From positions 124,001 through 188,000 of the forward strand of contig JBFINP010000001.1 of the NCBI GenBank assembly GCA_041611095.1: a stretch of 64,000 bases of DNA. Reading direction: 5' to 3'. The notes under the pieces are model-generated. The model was not told where the DNA came from and searched no databases. It saw only the letters and a program-made list of their open reading frames with translations. The stretch is from UBA6912 sp041611095 (GTDB lineage Bacteria; Actinomycetota; Acidimicrobiia; Spongiisociales; UBA5794). A program made the translations under genes and the position numbers. How positions within the stretch are numbered: position 1 is the first letter of the stretch; every line of letters starts with the position of its first letter. Shown here in pieces: positions 7,854-16,487 of the stretch.

Positions 7854-10800
7854 TCAGCGGACGGTGAGGACGGTCGCCGGCAGCAGTTCGACGAACTCCC
7901 CCGATGGCTCGTCGACGAGAAGGCAGTGCATCGCTAGGAAACCCGCATCGAGCGGCGCAGTGACGACGTGGACCGTCTCACCCGAGCTGACGAATGCTCC
8001 GACCCCTTCGTCGGTGAGTACGTACTCCGGATACGGTCCGGCTGGAGGGATGGCGAGCAGCTCTTCCGTCGTTGCGTGGTGCTTCAACGGTGCGAAACCC
8101 ATCCACGCAGCCGCATCGCTACGGTTCCTCAACACGAGGCGAACCTGCTGGCCTGACGTTGGGGCCGGACCCGAAGCGACGCAGGCGTCGGACCCGTATG
8201 TCACGGTGATCGTCGTGTCGTAGTCCCCCGCACCCAGATGCATCAGCACCTGCCCGACGGGAACCACGGGCACGTCGATCGCCTGGGCGGCGAGCTGCTC
8301 CTCGAGTCCTCGCAGGGCGTCGGCAACGTCGTCGAGATACCCACCCGTGGTCGCCAGCTCGATCCCATCTTCGGCGAGCCCCAAACGGCGGTGGCCGGAG
8401 GCGAGCTGCCCCGCCACGAAGTCGCCGATCACCTGCTCCACGGCCACGTCGAGCCGCTTCACCACCGACGTGAGCATGAACGGACGCTGCGCCGCCTCGG
8501 CGTCGAGGTACTGATCGGAATCCACGCCGATCACCCACAGGTGACGTCCGGATGCAGCCGATCTGGCCTGAGCCGCTTGCACGACCCCCCACCCCGTTGC
8601 CCCTGCGGCATGGAACACGACGTCGGCGCCGCGGTCGTAGAGCAGCTCGCCGGCCACCTTGCCCAGATCGGGGCGATTGAAGCCGTCCCAACCCAGAGAG
8701 AGGGAGACCGCGAGCACCTCGATGTCCGGGTCGACGTAGCGGACGCCGGCCTCGAACCCGGCACGGAACGACTCGATGAGTGGCCACGACGCGCCTCCGA
8801 CAAACCCCACGACGTCTGACTGGGAGCTGAGTGCAGCGGCGGCGCCGGCGAGGAACCCACCCTCGGCGGATGCAAAGTCGAGGGAGGTGACGTTGGGAAG
8901 GTCCACCGACGCATCGATGATTGCGAATGAGATTCCGGGGAACTCCCGAGCGACGGTGTCGATGGCGTCTACGTACATCGAGCCGCCGCCGATGATCAGG
9001 TCATACCCGGCTGCGGCGAGGGCACGCACCTCGCCCTCCGGGTCTGTGTGCGGGACTACCTCGTCTCCGCGGAATGCGACGTCCTTCCCCACCCGGTCCC
9101 ACCCTTGTGCATAGAGATCGTTGTAGGAGCTTCCACGGCCCCAGTAGACGAGGGCGATTCGGGGTCCGGCGGGCCGGGTGAGTACGAAGGCTGCGATTGC
9201 CGCAGCCACGACGGCGATCGCCAGCGCCGCCAGGGCCACCAGCCGCGTGCGGGCTCTGCGCTGCAATCGGCGTTCGGCCTCGTCTCGTGCCTGTTCGGCC
9301 TCTGCGACCGTGTTGGCCCGCATGCGTGCCTCGGTCAGATACCGCGCCTCGTCGGCCGTCAGGCGCATGGCGCTGGCGGCTGCCCACTGCTCGTACGTCT
9401 CGAGCTGAGCCCCGGCCGGCAGGTAGTCGGGGTCGCTCCCCGCCTCCACCCACTCGGCCACCGCCGCGGCGAGCGCCCGGTGGCGGCGCAGATCGGTGCG
9501 GCCCTCTTCGATCCACGTCCCCAGCAGCTCCCACTGCTCCAGCAGGGCATCGTGGGCCAGCTCCACCGTGGGGCGCCCGGTTGCAGGATCCCGGTCGAAG
9601 GTGAGCAGGCGGTGGCTCCCGAATCGCTCCAGCACCGCCCGCATCGCAACCGCATCGACATCGAGCGACGCCAGCTCGGCGGCGGGCAGCCTTCGTCGTG
9701 TTGGGGTGGCGTGCTCCCGAAGCGTGACCAGCCGGAAGGCGAGCTGGCGGGCGGCGGCGAGCTGCTCCGGGTCGAGACGGCGCACCGTCTCGTCGGCCCT
9801 GCCCACCACGGCGCCGCGCACCCCACCCAGGGCGTGGTAGGCCTCGGCCGTCAGCGTGGTGCCCTCGCGGCGCTCGGCCAGCTCGGTCAGGGCGAACTGG
9901 AACGAGGGCAGTCCGCCGGGCTGGCCGGCCACGTCGGCCACGATCTCGGCGAGCAGCGCCGGCTCGATGGTGAGCCCGGCGGCCGCCGCCGGCGCCGTGG
10001 CGGCCAGCTCCAGACCGGCGGCCGTCATCGGCATGACGTGCTCGACGCGGGTGGTGAACAGCTCGCCGAACTTCGGATCGAGCAGCGGCCGGTCGTAATA
10101 GTCGGCCCTCATCACCGCCACGATGCGACCGGGACCGCCGGGCGTCGTGGCGAGATCATGCAGCACGGCGAGGAAGCGGCGGCGCTCCTCGTTACCCGCA
10201 AGGGTGTAGAGCTCCTCGAACTGGTCGACGATCAGCACCAGCTCGGCGCCCTCGGGGAGTTCGCCGAGGGCACTGTGCCACAACCCCACGTCGTGCAGCG
10301 CGCCGTTGACGAGCCCCTCCTCAGCGAGGGCGGAGGTGAGCGCTGCGGAGGGAACCGCACCCGGCACCATCACGATCGGCATGGGGCCCGTCGCCGGAGA
10401 GGCCCGCAGCGCCGGCACCAGCCCGGCACGGACGACGCTCGACTTCCCCGATCCGCTCGGCCCCACGATCGTGACGAAACGCGTCTCCCGGAGAGCACAG
10501 ACCAGGCGGTCGATCAACTCGTCGCGGCCGAAGAAATCGCCGGCCTCGGCCTCGGTGAAGGGACGAAGGCCCTTGTAAGGGTTGCGGACTGCGACGGGAG
10601 CCTCACTCGAAGGGTGAAGGATGGGATCCTGGAGGAGGATCAACTCCTCGAGCCGGCGGAGCTCGACACCGGGTTCGATCCCGAGCTGCTCGGCGAGGCG
10701 TAGGCGTACGTCTTGGAAGGTCCGCAGCGCATCGCTCTGCCGGCCCGCAGCCGCAAGCGCCCGCATGTAGAGACCGCGGGTACGTTCCCGCAGCGGGTGA

Positions 10801-11357
10801 CCCTCGACCCGTTTGCGCAGCCCGGCTACAGCGGCACCGGGATCGCTCGTCGCGAGGCGCGCCTCGTCTCGAGCGTCCTCGGCTTCGAGCCGAAGCTCCT
10901 CGAGCCGTCGGATCTCCGGCTGGACGAAGTCGTCGTAGGAGACGTCGGCGAAGGCAGGCCCGCGCCACAGTTCCAGTGCCTCCTCCAGCAACGCCAGGGC
11001 GGCGGCAGGATCCTCTGTCATCAGGGGCCGTGCGTCGTCGACGAACCGTTTGAAGCGCACCGCGTCGACGGTCTCGGGATCGACCTCGAGGATGTACCCA
11101 GGCGGACGAGTGACGATCGGCCCGGCGCCGTTGCCGCCGAACGCCTTGCGCAGCTCAGAGATGTAGAGCTGCACCGAGTGTTGAGCGGTGCGTGGCGCCC
11201 GCTCCCCCCACACGTCGTCGATCAACCGGTCGACGGGAACGACCTGGCCGGGGCTGAGGAGGAGGGCGGCGAGAATCGCCCGCTGTTTCGGCCCACCAAG
11301 CTCTATCTCCCGGCCGCCGATCTCGGCCTCGAGCGGCCCGAGAACACGAAACTCCAT
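7854..11357 (-). CDS. SARP/BTAD-STAND ATPase regulator fused to membrane helix and BMP-type sensor domain
   Basis: 1167 residues. In order: OmpR-like winged helix typical of SARPs (1-90; MEFRVLGPLEAEIGG, then QLYISELRKAFG); BTAD helical domain (about 98-243); a linker with NPYKGLRPFTEAEAGDFFGRD; an nSTAND-type ATPase with Walker A GPSGSGKSS near 296-304 and Walker B-like LVLIVDQFEELY near 385; a charged coiled stretch (EAEQARDEAERRLQRRAR); one membrane helix at about 704-726; then an ABC-substrate-binding-like domain of the BMP/Med/PnrA family (about 730-1050; RIALVYWGRG, GYDLIIGGGSMY, VVGFVGGASWP, GADVVFHAAGATG); and a C-terminal beta-rich tail (about 1055-1167). The layout implies a one-protein transmembrane transcription regulator: ligand outside, DNA binding inside. 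BMP proteins bind nucleosides, which fits the neighbouring pyrimidine genes, but the ligand is inferred. Confidence 0.85.
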   Translation of the reverse strand: MEFRVLGPLEAEIGGREIELGGPKQRAILAALLLSPGQVVPVDRLIDDVWGERAPRTAQHSVQLYISELRKAFGGNGAGPIVTRPPGYILEVDPETVDAVRFKRFVDDARPLMTEDPAAALALLEEALELWRGPAFADVSYDDFVQPEIRRLEELRLEAEDARDEARLATSDPGAAVAGLRKRVEGHPLRERTRGLYMRALAAAGRQSDALRTFQDVRLRLAEQLGIEPGVELRRLEELILLQDPILHPSSEAPVAVRNPYKGLRPFTEAEAGDFFGRDELIDRLVCALRETRFVTIVGPSGSGKSSVVRAGLVPALRASPATGPMPIVMVPGAVPSAALTSALAEEGLVNGALHDVGLWHSALGELPEGAELVLIVDQFEELYTLAGNEERRRFLAVLHDLATTPGGPGRIVAVMRADYYDRPLLDPKFGELFTTRVEHVMPMTAAGLELAATAPAAAAGLTIEPALLAEIVADVAGQPGGLPSFQFALTELAERREGTTLTAEAYHALGGVRGAVVGRADETVRRLDPEQLAAARQLAFRLVTLREHATPTRRRLPAAELASLDVDAVAMRAVLERFGSHRLLTFDRDPATGRPTVELAHDALLEQWELLGTWIEEGRTDLRRHRALAAAVAEWVEAGSDPDYLPAGAQLETYEQWAAASAMRLTADEARYLTEARMRANTVAEAEQARDEAERRLQRRARTRLVALAALAIAVVAAAIAAFVLTRPAGPRIALVYWGRGSSYNDLYAQGWDRVGKDVAFRGDEVVPHTDPEGEVRALAAAGYDLIIGGGSMYVDAIDTVAREFPGISFAIIDASVDLPNVTSLDFASAEGGFLAGAAAALSSQSDVVGFVGGASWPLIESFRAGFEAGVRYVDPDIEVLAVSLSLGWDGFNRPDLGKVAGELLYDRGADVVFHAAGATGWGVVQAAQARSAASGRHLWVIGVDSDQYLDAEAAQRPFMLTSVVKRLDVAVEQVIGDFVAGQLASGHRRLGLAEDGIELATTGGYLDDVADALRGLEEQLAAQAIDVPVVPVGQVLMHLGAGDYDTTITVTYGSDACVASGPAPTSGQQVRLVLRNRSDAAAWMGFAPLKHHATTEELLAIPPAGPYPEYVLTDEGVGAFVSSGETVHVVTAPLDAGFLAMHCLLVDEPSGEFVELLPATVLTVR

Positions 11358-11430
11358 GCCCTCCCCTTGGCTCCCTCATCGTCCGGCCGGGACGCCCGGC
11401 GAGCAAGAGGCCGAAGGTCGGATTCCGCAA

Positions 11431-11460
11431 AGGGACCCGCCGCGGTGACGACGGGTCCCT
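11431..11460 (-). terminator. Hairpin terminator-like site behind the 28-residue-repeat protein gene
   Basis: A perfect 9-bp stem AGGGACCCG/CGGGTCCCT (11431-11439 with 11452-11460) has a 12-base loop. On the minus strand it is followed by TTT. It lies 57 bases after the stop of the repeat-protein gene and 74 bases before the regulator gene, so it probably separates the two transcripts. Confidence 0.55.
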
Positions 11461-11516
11461 CCGGGTTCTCCGGGCCGGTGGGCCTCACTTGACGGTCGCC
11501 TCATTTGCCGGTCGGC

Positions 11517-12098
11517 TCATTCGACAGCATCGGCGATCCCCTGGAGCCTCGCGGCATCGGTGCGCTGCCCCCGGGTGAGCCCGTCGAGGCCGACCTCAGG
11601 AGCTCCGTACCACTCGGCGAGACTGGTCAGCCGCAGCGCATCCGCACGATGGCCCTGCGTCAGGCCGTCAGGCCCGATGGCATTGGCGGCGTACCAGTCG
11701 GCGAGACCGGTCAGCCGCTGCACGTCGGCTCGCTGGCCCTGTGTCAGACCATCCACACCGGGCGCCCCGGCCGCATACCAGTCGGCGAGACCGCTGAGGC
11801 GCTGCACATCGGCCCGCTGGCCCCGTGTCAGACCATCCACACCGGGCGCCCCGGCCGCATACCAATCCGTCAGGGCGGTCCACCGAAGCGCATCGGCCCG
11901 CTGCACCACCGTCAGCCCGTCGGCGCCTACTGCTGGAGCGACGTCGCCGCTTCCGATCGCACCGATGCCGAGGACGGTCGCCATAGCCACGCTCAACGCC
12001 AGGATTCCGATGGTGGCCAGCCGGGCGGTCGGGATCCGCCTTGCCGGAACGGAACGGGTCCCAGGCTGCGAGGCCACCGGTCGAGTCAGCGTCCTCAT
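11517..12098 (-). CDS. Membrane-anchored protein with five tandem 28-residue repeats
   Basis: 193 residues. A basic N-terminus (MRTLTRPVAS...ARR) leads to one hydrophobic helix at about residues 27-48 (LATIGILALSVAMATVLGIG), probably a signal anchor. From about residue 57 to the end run five copies of a 28-residue unit with consensus GxDGLTxGQRADxxRLxGLADWY plus AAGAP; the last copy is shortened. The unit carries conserved GLT, Arg-Ala-Asp and Trp-Tyr and looks amphipathic-helical. I recognise no named family. An AGGAGAGGAGGA stretch precedes the ATG. It faces the molybdoenzyme genes upstream (276-base gap) and the regulator downstream, with a terminator-like hairpin in between. Confidence 0.7.
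   Translation of the reverse strand: MRTLTRPVASQPGTRSVPARRIPTARLATIGILALSVAMATVLGIGAIGSGDVAPAVGADGLTVVQRADALRWTALTDWYAAGAPGVDGLTRGQRADVQRLSGLADWYAAGAPGVDGLTQGQRADVQRLTGLADWYAANAIGPDGLTQGHRADALRLTSLAEWYGAPEVGLDGLTRGQRTDAARLQGIADAVE
11524..11940 (-). repeat. 84-bp tandem coding repeat (five units)
   Basis: The 28-residue protein repeat is encoded by an 84-bp tandem repeat. The two central units are nearly identical at the DNA level (for example cagaccatccacaccgg repeated at about 11746 and 11830), while the outer units have diverged. Near-identity of adjacent units suggests recent duplication or gene conversion. Confidence 0.8.
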
Positions 12099-12374
12099 GG
12101 TGTCCTCCTCTCCTGTGGAGGCGGCGGCCCTTCCGCCGCACTCGACCCCAGGGTGAATGGAGGGCCTCCAGACTCGCTTCGTCGACGCTTCAGAAGGGCT
12201 CTATCGGCATATGACTATGGATGTCGGCGGGCGATGCGATGTTGCTCCGAGGACGGTCCCACCAGACTCGCCGCCGGCTCGCTGGGAGCGGCCCCACTGC
12301 AGAGCACCGAGCGCCGGGCGAGGCTCACCCTCGCCAGGCGCTCTGCTGCATTCGTGCGCCGACGTGCCCTCGGC

Positions 12375-14858
12375 TCAGGCCAGATTGCGAGGAGCGAACG
12401 ACATCGACTTCGCGAAATCCGTGCTACCCAGTCGAACCACCCGACCGCGCCCGAACTTGAACGGCTGCCTTGGATTGATGGGCGTGCTCGCCGCATCGGC
12501 CGTCACTACGGCATTGGCCGGTGACCCCGGATAGTGGAAGTTCACGAACACGGTCCCAGGCGCCACCTGGTCGGTCACGTACGCCACCGCAGTGATCGCA
12601 CCCGACGACGTGCCTTGATCGGCCGTACGCACCCGATCCGACTCGATGCCCATCAGATCGCCGCTGACGACCTCCATCCGGGCGGCGTCGTCGGGATGGA
12701 TCTCCACGATGTTCGTCGGGTACCGAGAGATTGCGTGTGGCTTCCGCTTGTCATCGAAGAGGCTCTGCCACAGGTGGTTGAGCCGGCCGGTGAGCACCCA
12801 GACCTCGTCCGAGTTGGGGCCGAGCAGCGTGTTGCGCTGCTCGATGGCGTCGTAGTCGACGAACACGAAGTTGGACTTGCCGTTCGTCGTCTTGAAGCTC
12901 AGGTCGGCGTGCATTCTCACGGTGCCCACCAGGTCATTGCCCTCCACCGTGATCGGTGTCTGGATCCCGGTGGTGCCCATGCGCCGCAGCACGTCGTGCG
13001 CCCGGTCCCCGTCTGCCAGTGCCTTCTCGACCAGCTGGCTGTAGTCCTTCCGGCCCGAGGCGCGGGGGCCCGACTCCTCGAAGATCTCGTTGGTGTCGGC
13101 CCACGCGAAGCCGTCGAACCCCATTCGCTGCGCGACCTGCGACACCGCCCACCAATCCGGCCTGGCCTCTCCGGGCGGATCCATGATCTTGCCGTACAAC
13201 CGGAGCCGGCGCTCGGCGTTGTTGCGGGTGAAGTCATCCTCGCCCCAGGTGGCCGCAGGGAGCACGAGATCGGCGAACTCGGTCTGATCGTTCAGGTAGA
13301 TCTCGCTCTGCACGATGAACATCCCGCCCGCCGCCAGCCGCTGCTGCAGCTGGGCGACGGCTCGAGCCGGATCGGTGCTCGTGATCTGCGGATCGGTCCC
13401 CCGGGTCCAGCCGCGGAGGAGACCGCCCAAGTGGTGGGAGGCGCCACTGCCGTTGACCCAGTCGTTGCCGATCGACCAGACCATGCGGGTGTTGCCCTCG
13501 ACTACCCACCGGTCGCAATCCATCTCGACCTTCTGGCCATCGAACTCGGTCGGGGACTTGTCCATCGGGTAGGACGCACCCGACGCCCCTCCGCGCTGAT
13601 GCCCGCCCATGCGCGAGGTGCCCCGCCCCGGCCGGCCTCTGGCGCCGATCAGCACCGAGAGGTTGCCCAGGGCTGCGGTGTTCTCGTAGTTGTGGGACCA
13701 GTAGAGCCCCTTCTCGTAGAGGAGGGACGCCTTGGGCTGCTCGCCGTTCACGGGCATGGCGAGCAGCTCGGCGGCGCGCACCAGATCAGCGGCGTCGACG
13801 CCGGTGATGGCCGCCGCCCGATCGAGCGTCAGGTCGGGGTTGGAAGTGATCTCCTGGCGGAACTCATCCCAGGTTCGTCCCATGATGCGACGGCGCCAGC
13901 CGTCGTCGGCTTCGATCTCGGCACGGGTCTGGGTGACATGATCGGCGACGAACTCGGCGTCCTCCCATCCCTGCTCCAGGATGTAGCGAGTGATGGCACC
14001 GATCGCCCACGCATCGGTTCCCGGCTCGACCTGGAGATGGACGCCACCGTTCTTGACGGCGTACGACGACGTGAAGGTCTTGCGCGGGTCCATGTGGATG
14101 ATCGTGGCGCCCCCGGGGGCGATCCACTGGGTGAACGCCACCGTCTTGGTCTCGTAGGGATCGGTGCCGATGATCATCAAAGTGTCGGCCTCGGCGTAGT
14201 CCTCGTAGCCGGCAGAGAACGAGTCGACACCGGTGTCATCGAGGCCCGGCGTGTCGGTGCCGCCCCCCGTGTTGTGGTGCGGAGCCACGTTGGGCGTCTC
14301 GAGGGCGCCGAAGGCGAACTTCGTGATCGCAAACGTGTTCTCGAAGAACTCGTACGAATAGTGCTTGACGCCCATGGCGAGCTCGCCGTACTCGTCCACC
14401 GTGTGGCGAATCATCTGGGCGATGATCTCGATGGCGCTGTCCCACGGGATCGGTTGCAACGTGCCGTTGACGCGAAGCAGTGGCTGCTGGAGCCGGTCTC
14501 GGGTCGGCCCGTCCTCGCGGAAGAGCTTGAGCGCCAGGGTTCCGCCGCGCACGCTGTGGTTGCCGCCCACGTTCACCACGTCGGCGTCCGGGTCCGGGAG
14601 GACCAACACGTTGTGGGCGCGGTCGTCAATGTCGACGACGGTGTGCATGTTGGGCGACGGCCACCTCCCCGACAGCGGACCGGTGGGGAAGTCGGTGGCG
14701 AGCGCGTTCTCCGCCGCAGTGGGACCTCCCTCTACGCCCACAGGCCAGATGTAGGCCTTGTAGCCGCAGGCCACCGGGCAGTACTCACACGCAGTCGTCA
14801 CCACCCTCGCATCCGGAGGGGGCAGAGGAACTCGGCTCTTCGATGCTCCGGCAGGCAT
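12375..14858 (-). CDS. AioA-like molybdopterin oxidoreductase large subunit, altered substrate site
   Basis: 827 residues, the length of arsenite oxidase AioA, and similar to it throughout. The [3Fe-4S] ligands are C24, C27 and C31 (CEYCPVACGY) with a Ser near 102 (HSVRGG). AioA hallmarks include VPLPP at the N-terminus, YEKGLYW, SRMGGHQ (R416, H420), ERRLRLYGKIMDPPG and the ending STDFAKSMSF. Of the four residues I recall lining the arsenite pocket of Alcaligenes AioA (His195, Glu203, Arg419, His423), the last two have counterparts, but the stretch before GYED (197-217: TDTPGLDDTGVDSFS) has no His or Glu at the first two positions. The substrate may therefore not be arsenite. No signal peptide; export with the Tat-bearing Rieske partner is expected. 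It starts 3 bases after the Rieske stop. Confidence 0.85.
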   Translation of the reverse strand: MPAGASKSRVPLPPPDARVVTTACEYCPVACGYKAYIWPVGVEGGPTAAENALATDFPTGPLSGRWPSPNMHTVVDIDDRAHNVLVLPDPDADVVNVGGNHSVRGGTLALKLFREDGPTRDRLQQPLLRVNGTLQPIPWDSAIEIIAQMIRHTVDEYGELAMGVKHYSYEFFENTFAITKFAFGALETPNVAPHHNTGGGTDTPGLDDTGVDSFSAGYEDYAEADTLMIIGTDPYETKTVAFTQWIAPGGATIIHMDPRKTFTSSYAVKNGGVHLQVEPGTDAWAIGAITRYILEQGWEDAEFVADHVTQTRAEIEADDGWRRRIMGRTWDEFRQEITSNPDLTLDRAAAITGVDAADLVRAAELLAMPVNGEQPKASLLYEKGLYWSHNYENTAALGNLSVLIGARGRPGRGTSRMGGHQRGGASGASYPMDKSPTEFDGQKVEMDCDRWVVEGNTRMVWSIGNDWVNGSGASHHLGGLLRGWTRGTDPQITSTDPARAVAQLQQRLAAGGMFIVQSEIYLNDQTEFADLVLPAATWGEDDFTRNNAERRLRLYGKIMDPPGEARPDWWAVSQVAQRMGFDGFAWADTNEIFEESGPRASGRKDYSQLVEKALADGDRAHDVLRRMGTTGIQTPITVEGNDLVGTVRMHADLSFKTTNGKSNFVFVDYDAIEQRNTLLGPNSDEVWVLTGRLNHLWQSLFDDKRKPHAISRYPTNIVEIHPDDAARMEVVSGDLMGIESDRVRTADQGTSSGAITAVAYVTDQVAPGTVFVNFHYPGSPANAVVTADAASTPINPRQPFKFGRGRVVRLGSTDFAKSMSFAPRNLA

Positions 14859-14861
14859 GGC

Positions 14862-15473
14862 TCAAAGTCCTTCCACTACGACGGCGTCGGCGAGGTTGTC
14901 GCGGAAGCCGTACGCGATCCCGATCGTGCCCACGGCGAAGATCTCGTCGCCATCGATGTCGAGCATCACCTGCGGCAGGTCTTGGGTGGCCTGCCCGATC
15001 ACGACCTGGCCACGTTTGGTGAGGTCGAACGTCGTGAAATGGCAACCGCACGGGCCGAACACACCGTGATCGGGCTGGTAGGCCCCCGCCAATGGGCATC
15101 CCATGTGGGTGCACAGCGTGGTGAACGCGACGATGTCGCCGTCCTCACCGACGCCGCCTGCGGCGGGCCGATCGAGCTTGAACAGCGAGGCGGGGGTCTC
15201 CTCGGTCGGGTACTGGAAGTCGACGACAGCGTGCGGCACCAGCTCCGACACGTTCGCCACCTTCACCCGCGGGTACAGCGTGACGATCGCAGGGATGGTC
15301 TGCGGCGTGGATGCCGCGGTCGTATCCGGCGAGGCGGTCTCGGGTGGCGCACCTTCGGGGGGCGCCTCGCCCTCGTCATCCGCCAGTAACGCGACCGGGA
15401 TCACCACTCCCCCTGCGGCGACGGCACCCGTCGCCACACCCCAAGCCAGGAACTCCCGCCTACTCATCGCCAT
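14862..15473 (-). CDS. AioB-like Rieske subunit with Tat signal
   Basis: 203 residues from MAMSRREFLAW. The twin-arginine motif SRREFL and following hydrophobic segment (GVATGAVAAGGVVIPVAL) mark Tat export. A Thr/Pro/Ala linker precedes the Rieske domain: CTHMGC near residues 121-126 and CGCH near 142-145 give the Cys2His2 ligands plus the extra Cys pair of disulfide-type Rieske proteins. The following VVIGQATQDLPQVMLDIDGDEIFAVG closely follows AioB. It would pass electrons from the molybdenum subunit (next gene) to an outside carrier, plausibly the cupredoxin encoded divergently. Start choice: ATG at 15473 with aaggtaggcaga in front; a second ATG lies at 15467. Confidence 0.88.
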   Translation of the reverse strand: MAMSRREFLAWGVATGAVAAGGVVIPVALLADDEGEAPPEGAPPETASPDTTAASTPQTIPAIVTLYPRVKVANVSELVPHAVVDFQYPTEETPASLFKLDRPAAGGVGEDGDIVAFTTLCTHMGCPLAGAYQPDHGVFGPCGCHFTTFDLTKRGQVVIGQATQDLPQVMLDIDGDEIFAVGTIGIAYGFRDNLADAVVVEGL

Positions 15474-15578
15474 TCTGCCTACCTTGCTCGCCTGGCCTAC
15501 CACCATAAACAAAGACGGCGAACCCCCGCCATTCCCGCTAACGGGCGGCACAGAACGGATTTCGTTAGGCTGCCGCCC

Positions 15579-16085
15579 GTGGTGGTCGAACCCACATCCG
15601 ACGGCAGCGTCCCGACATCCGACGGCAGCGTCGTGCTTCCCAACGCGGTCTGGTGGCTGATCGGAGCCGCAGTCGGGTTCACGTTGGTCTTCTGGGCGGG
15701 CTTCGTCGTGATGGCGCAGGTGGCCGACGATGAGTCGACATCTGCGGTTGGGACGGCAGCGAGCGAACCGGCGGCGAGCGAACCGGCCGCGGCCGGCGCG
15801 ACCGGCAGCGTTGCGGTGGCCGCCACGGAGTTCGCCTTCGAGCACCCGCAATCGCAACCGGCCGGGGTCGTCGAGCTATCCCTCGTGAACGAGGGGGTGG
15901 TCTTCCACGACCTCCAGGTGCTCGGGCCTGACGGAGTGGCGGTGTCAGGCTTCCTTCTCGAGACGGAGCCGGGTGAAACGGCGTCCGGCGAGATCGAGCT
16001 GTCCGCGGGAACGTACACCCTCGTGTGCACGGTCCCGGGTCATCGCGAGGCCGGCATGGAGAGCACGCTCACCATCGACGGCTGA
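15579..16085 (+). CDS. Membrane-anchored cupredoxin (blue copper protein)
   Basis: 168 residues, GTG start. One N-terminal helix (about 23-46, WWLIGAAVGFTLVFWAGFVVMAQV) is followed by an Ala/Glu/Ser linker and a plastocyanin-like domain. Copper ligands are visible: His in VVFHDLQVL and the C-terminal set CTVPGHREAGM (Cys, His, Met). It lies outside the membrane, anchored by its N-terminus. It is transcribed away from the Rieske/molybdoenzyme genes across a 105-base gap, so it is a good candidate for their electron acceptor or donor; this pairing is inferred from position. No strong ribosome site is visible before the GTG. Confidence 0.85.
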   Translation: MVVEPTSDGSVPTSDGSVVLPNAVWWLIGAAVGFTLVFWAGFVVMAQVADDESTSAVGTAASEPAASEPAAAGATGSVAVAATEFAFEHPQSQPAGVVELSLVNEGVVFHDLQVLGPDGVAVSGFLLETEPGETASGEIELSAGTYTLVCTVPGHREAGMESTLTIDG

Positions 16086-16127
16086 TCCGCGCAAGCCCAC
16101 CGCACGCTGCAGTGCGCCCGCTTGCGG

Positions 16128-16343
16128 CTAGTCGCCCGAGGCGTACTTGAAAGAGACCTTCAGCTTCGTGCGATAGGCGATGATGTCCCCGTCTTCGCTC
16201 ACGTGGATGTCCAGGTCGGCCACTTCAGCGATCCGAAGATCGCGCAGGCTCTTCTTCGCTTCCCCGATCGCCACCGCCGCCGCCTTCTCCCAGGATTCAG
16301 GGCTCGTGCCGACCAGCTCAACTACCTTGTAGGTGCTCTCCAT
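16128..16343 (-). CDS. Dodecin family flavin-binding protein
   Basis: 71 residues, typical of dodecins, which assemble as dodecamers and store or buffer flavins (some bind CoA). The family pattern is present: YKVVELVGTSPESWEKAA, AKKSLRDLRIAEV and the closing YRTKLKVSFKY. The start at 16343 is preceded by a gaggagag stretch. It is convergent with the cupredoxin gene (43 bases between stops) and lies next to a flavin/F420-type LLM oxidoreductase gene read in the opposite direction. Confidence 0.9.
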   Translation of the reverse strand: MESTYKVVELVGTSPESWEKAAAVAIGEAKKSLRDLRIAEVADLDIHVSEDGDIIAYRTKLKVSFKYASGD

Positions 16344-16487
16344 GACGCTCCTCTCCTCGCCGGCGGGATCACCGACGTATCGTCCGCGTGGACAACCCCC
16401 TCCGACTAGGGCCCCCCGGCCCGGGTAGCTTCCCCGTATGGCGCACCGAATCATGACGCGAGCGACGCAAGAACGGCACGCAGGGTG

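Noticed and set aside
7854..11357. Regulator as sign of an antibiotic biosynthesis cluster (SARP)
   Set aside because: SARPs often control natural-product genes, but no polyketide, peptide synthetase or tailoring genes are present; the neighbours are catabolic.
12375..14858. Plain annotation as arsenite oxidase AioA
   Set aside because: Overall similarity is strong, but two of the four residues I recall at the arsenite site have no counterpart, and no arsenic genes are nearby; I kept 'AioA-like'.
12534..15389. 951-codon plus-strand frame across the molybdoenzyme and Rieske genes
   Set aside because: It lies antisense to two clear enzymes and is made of His/Arg/Val/Gly-rich low-complexity sequence typical of shadows.
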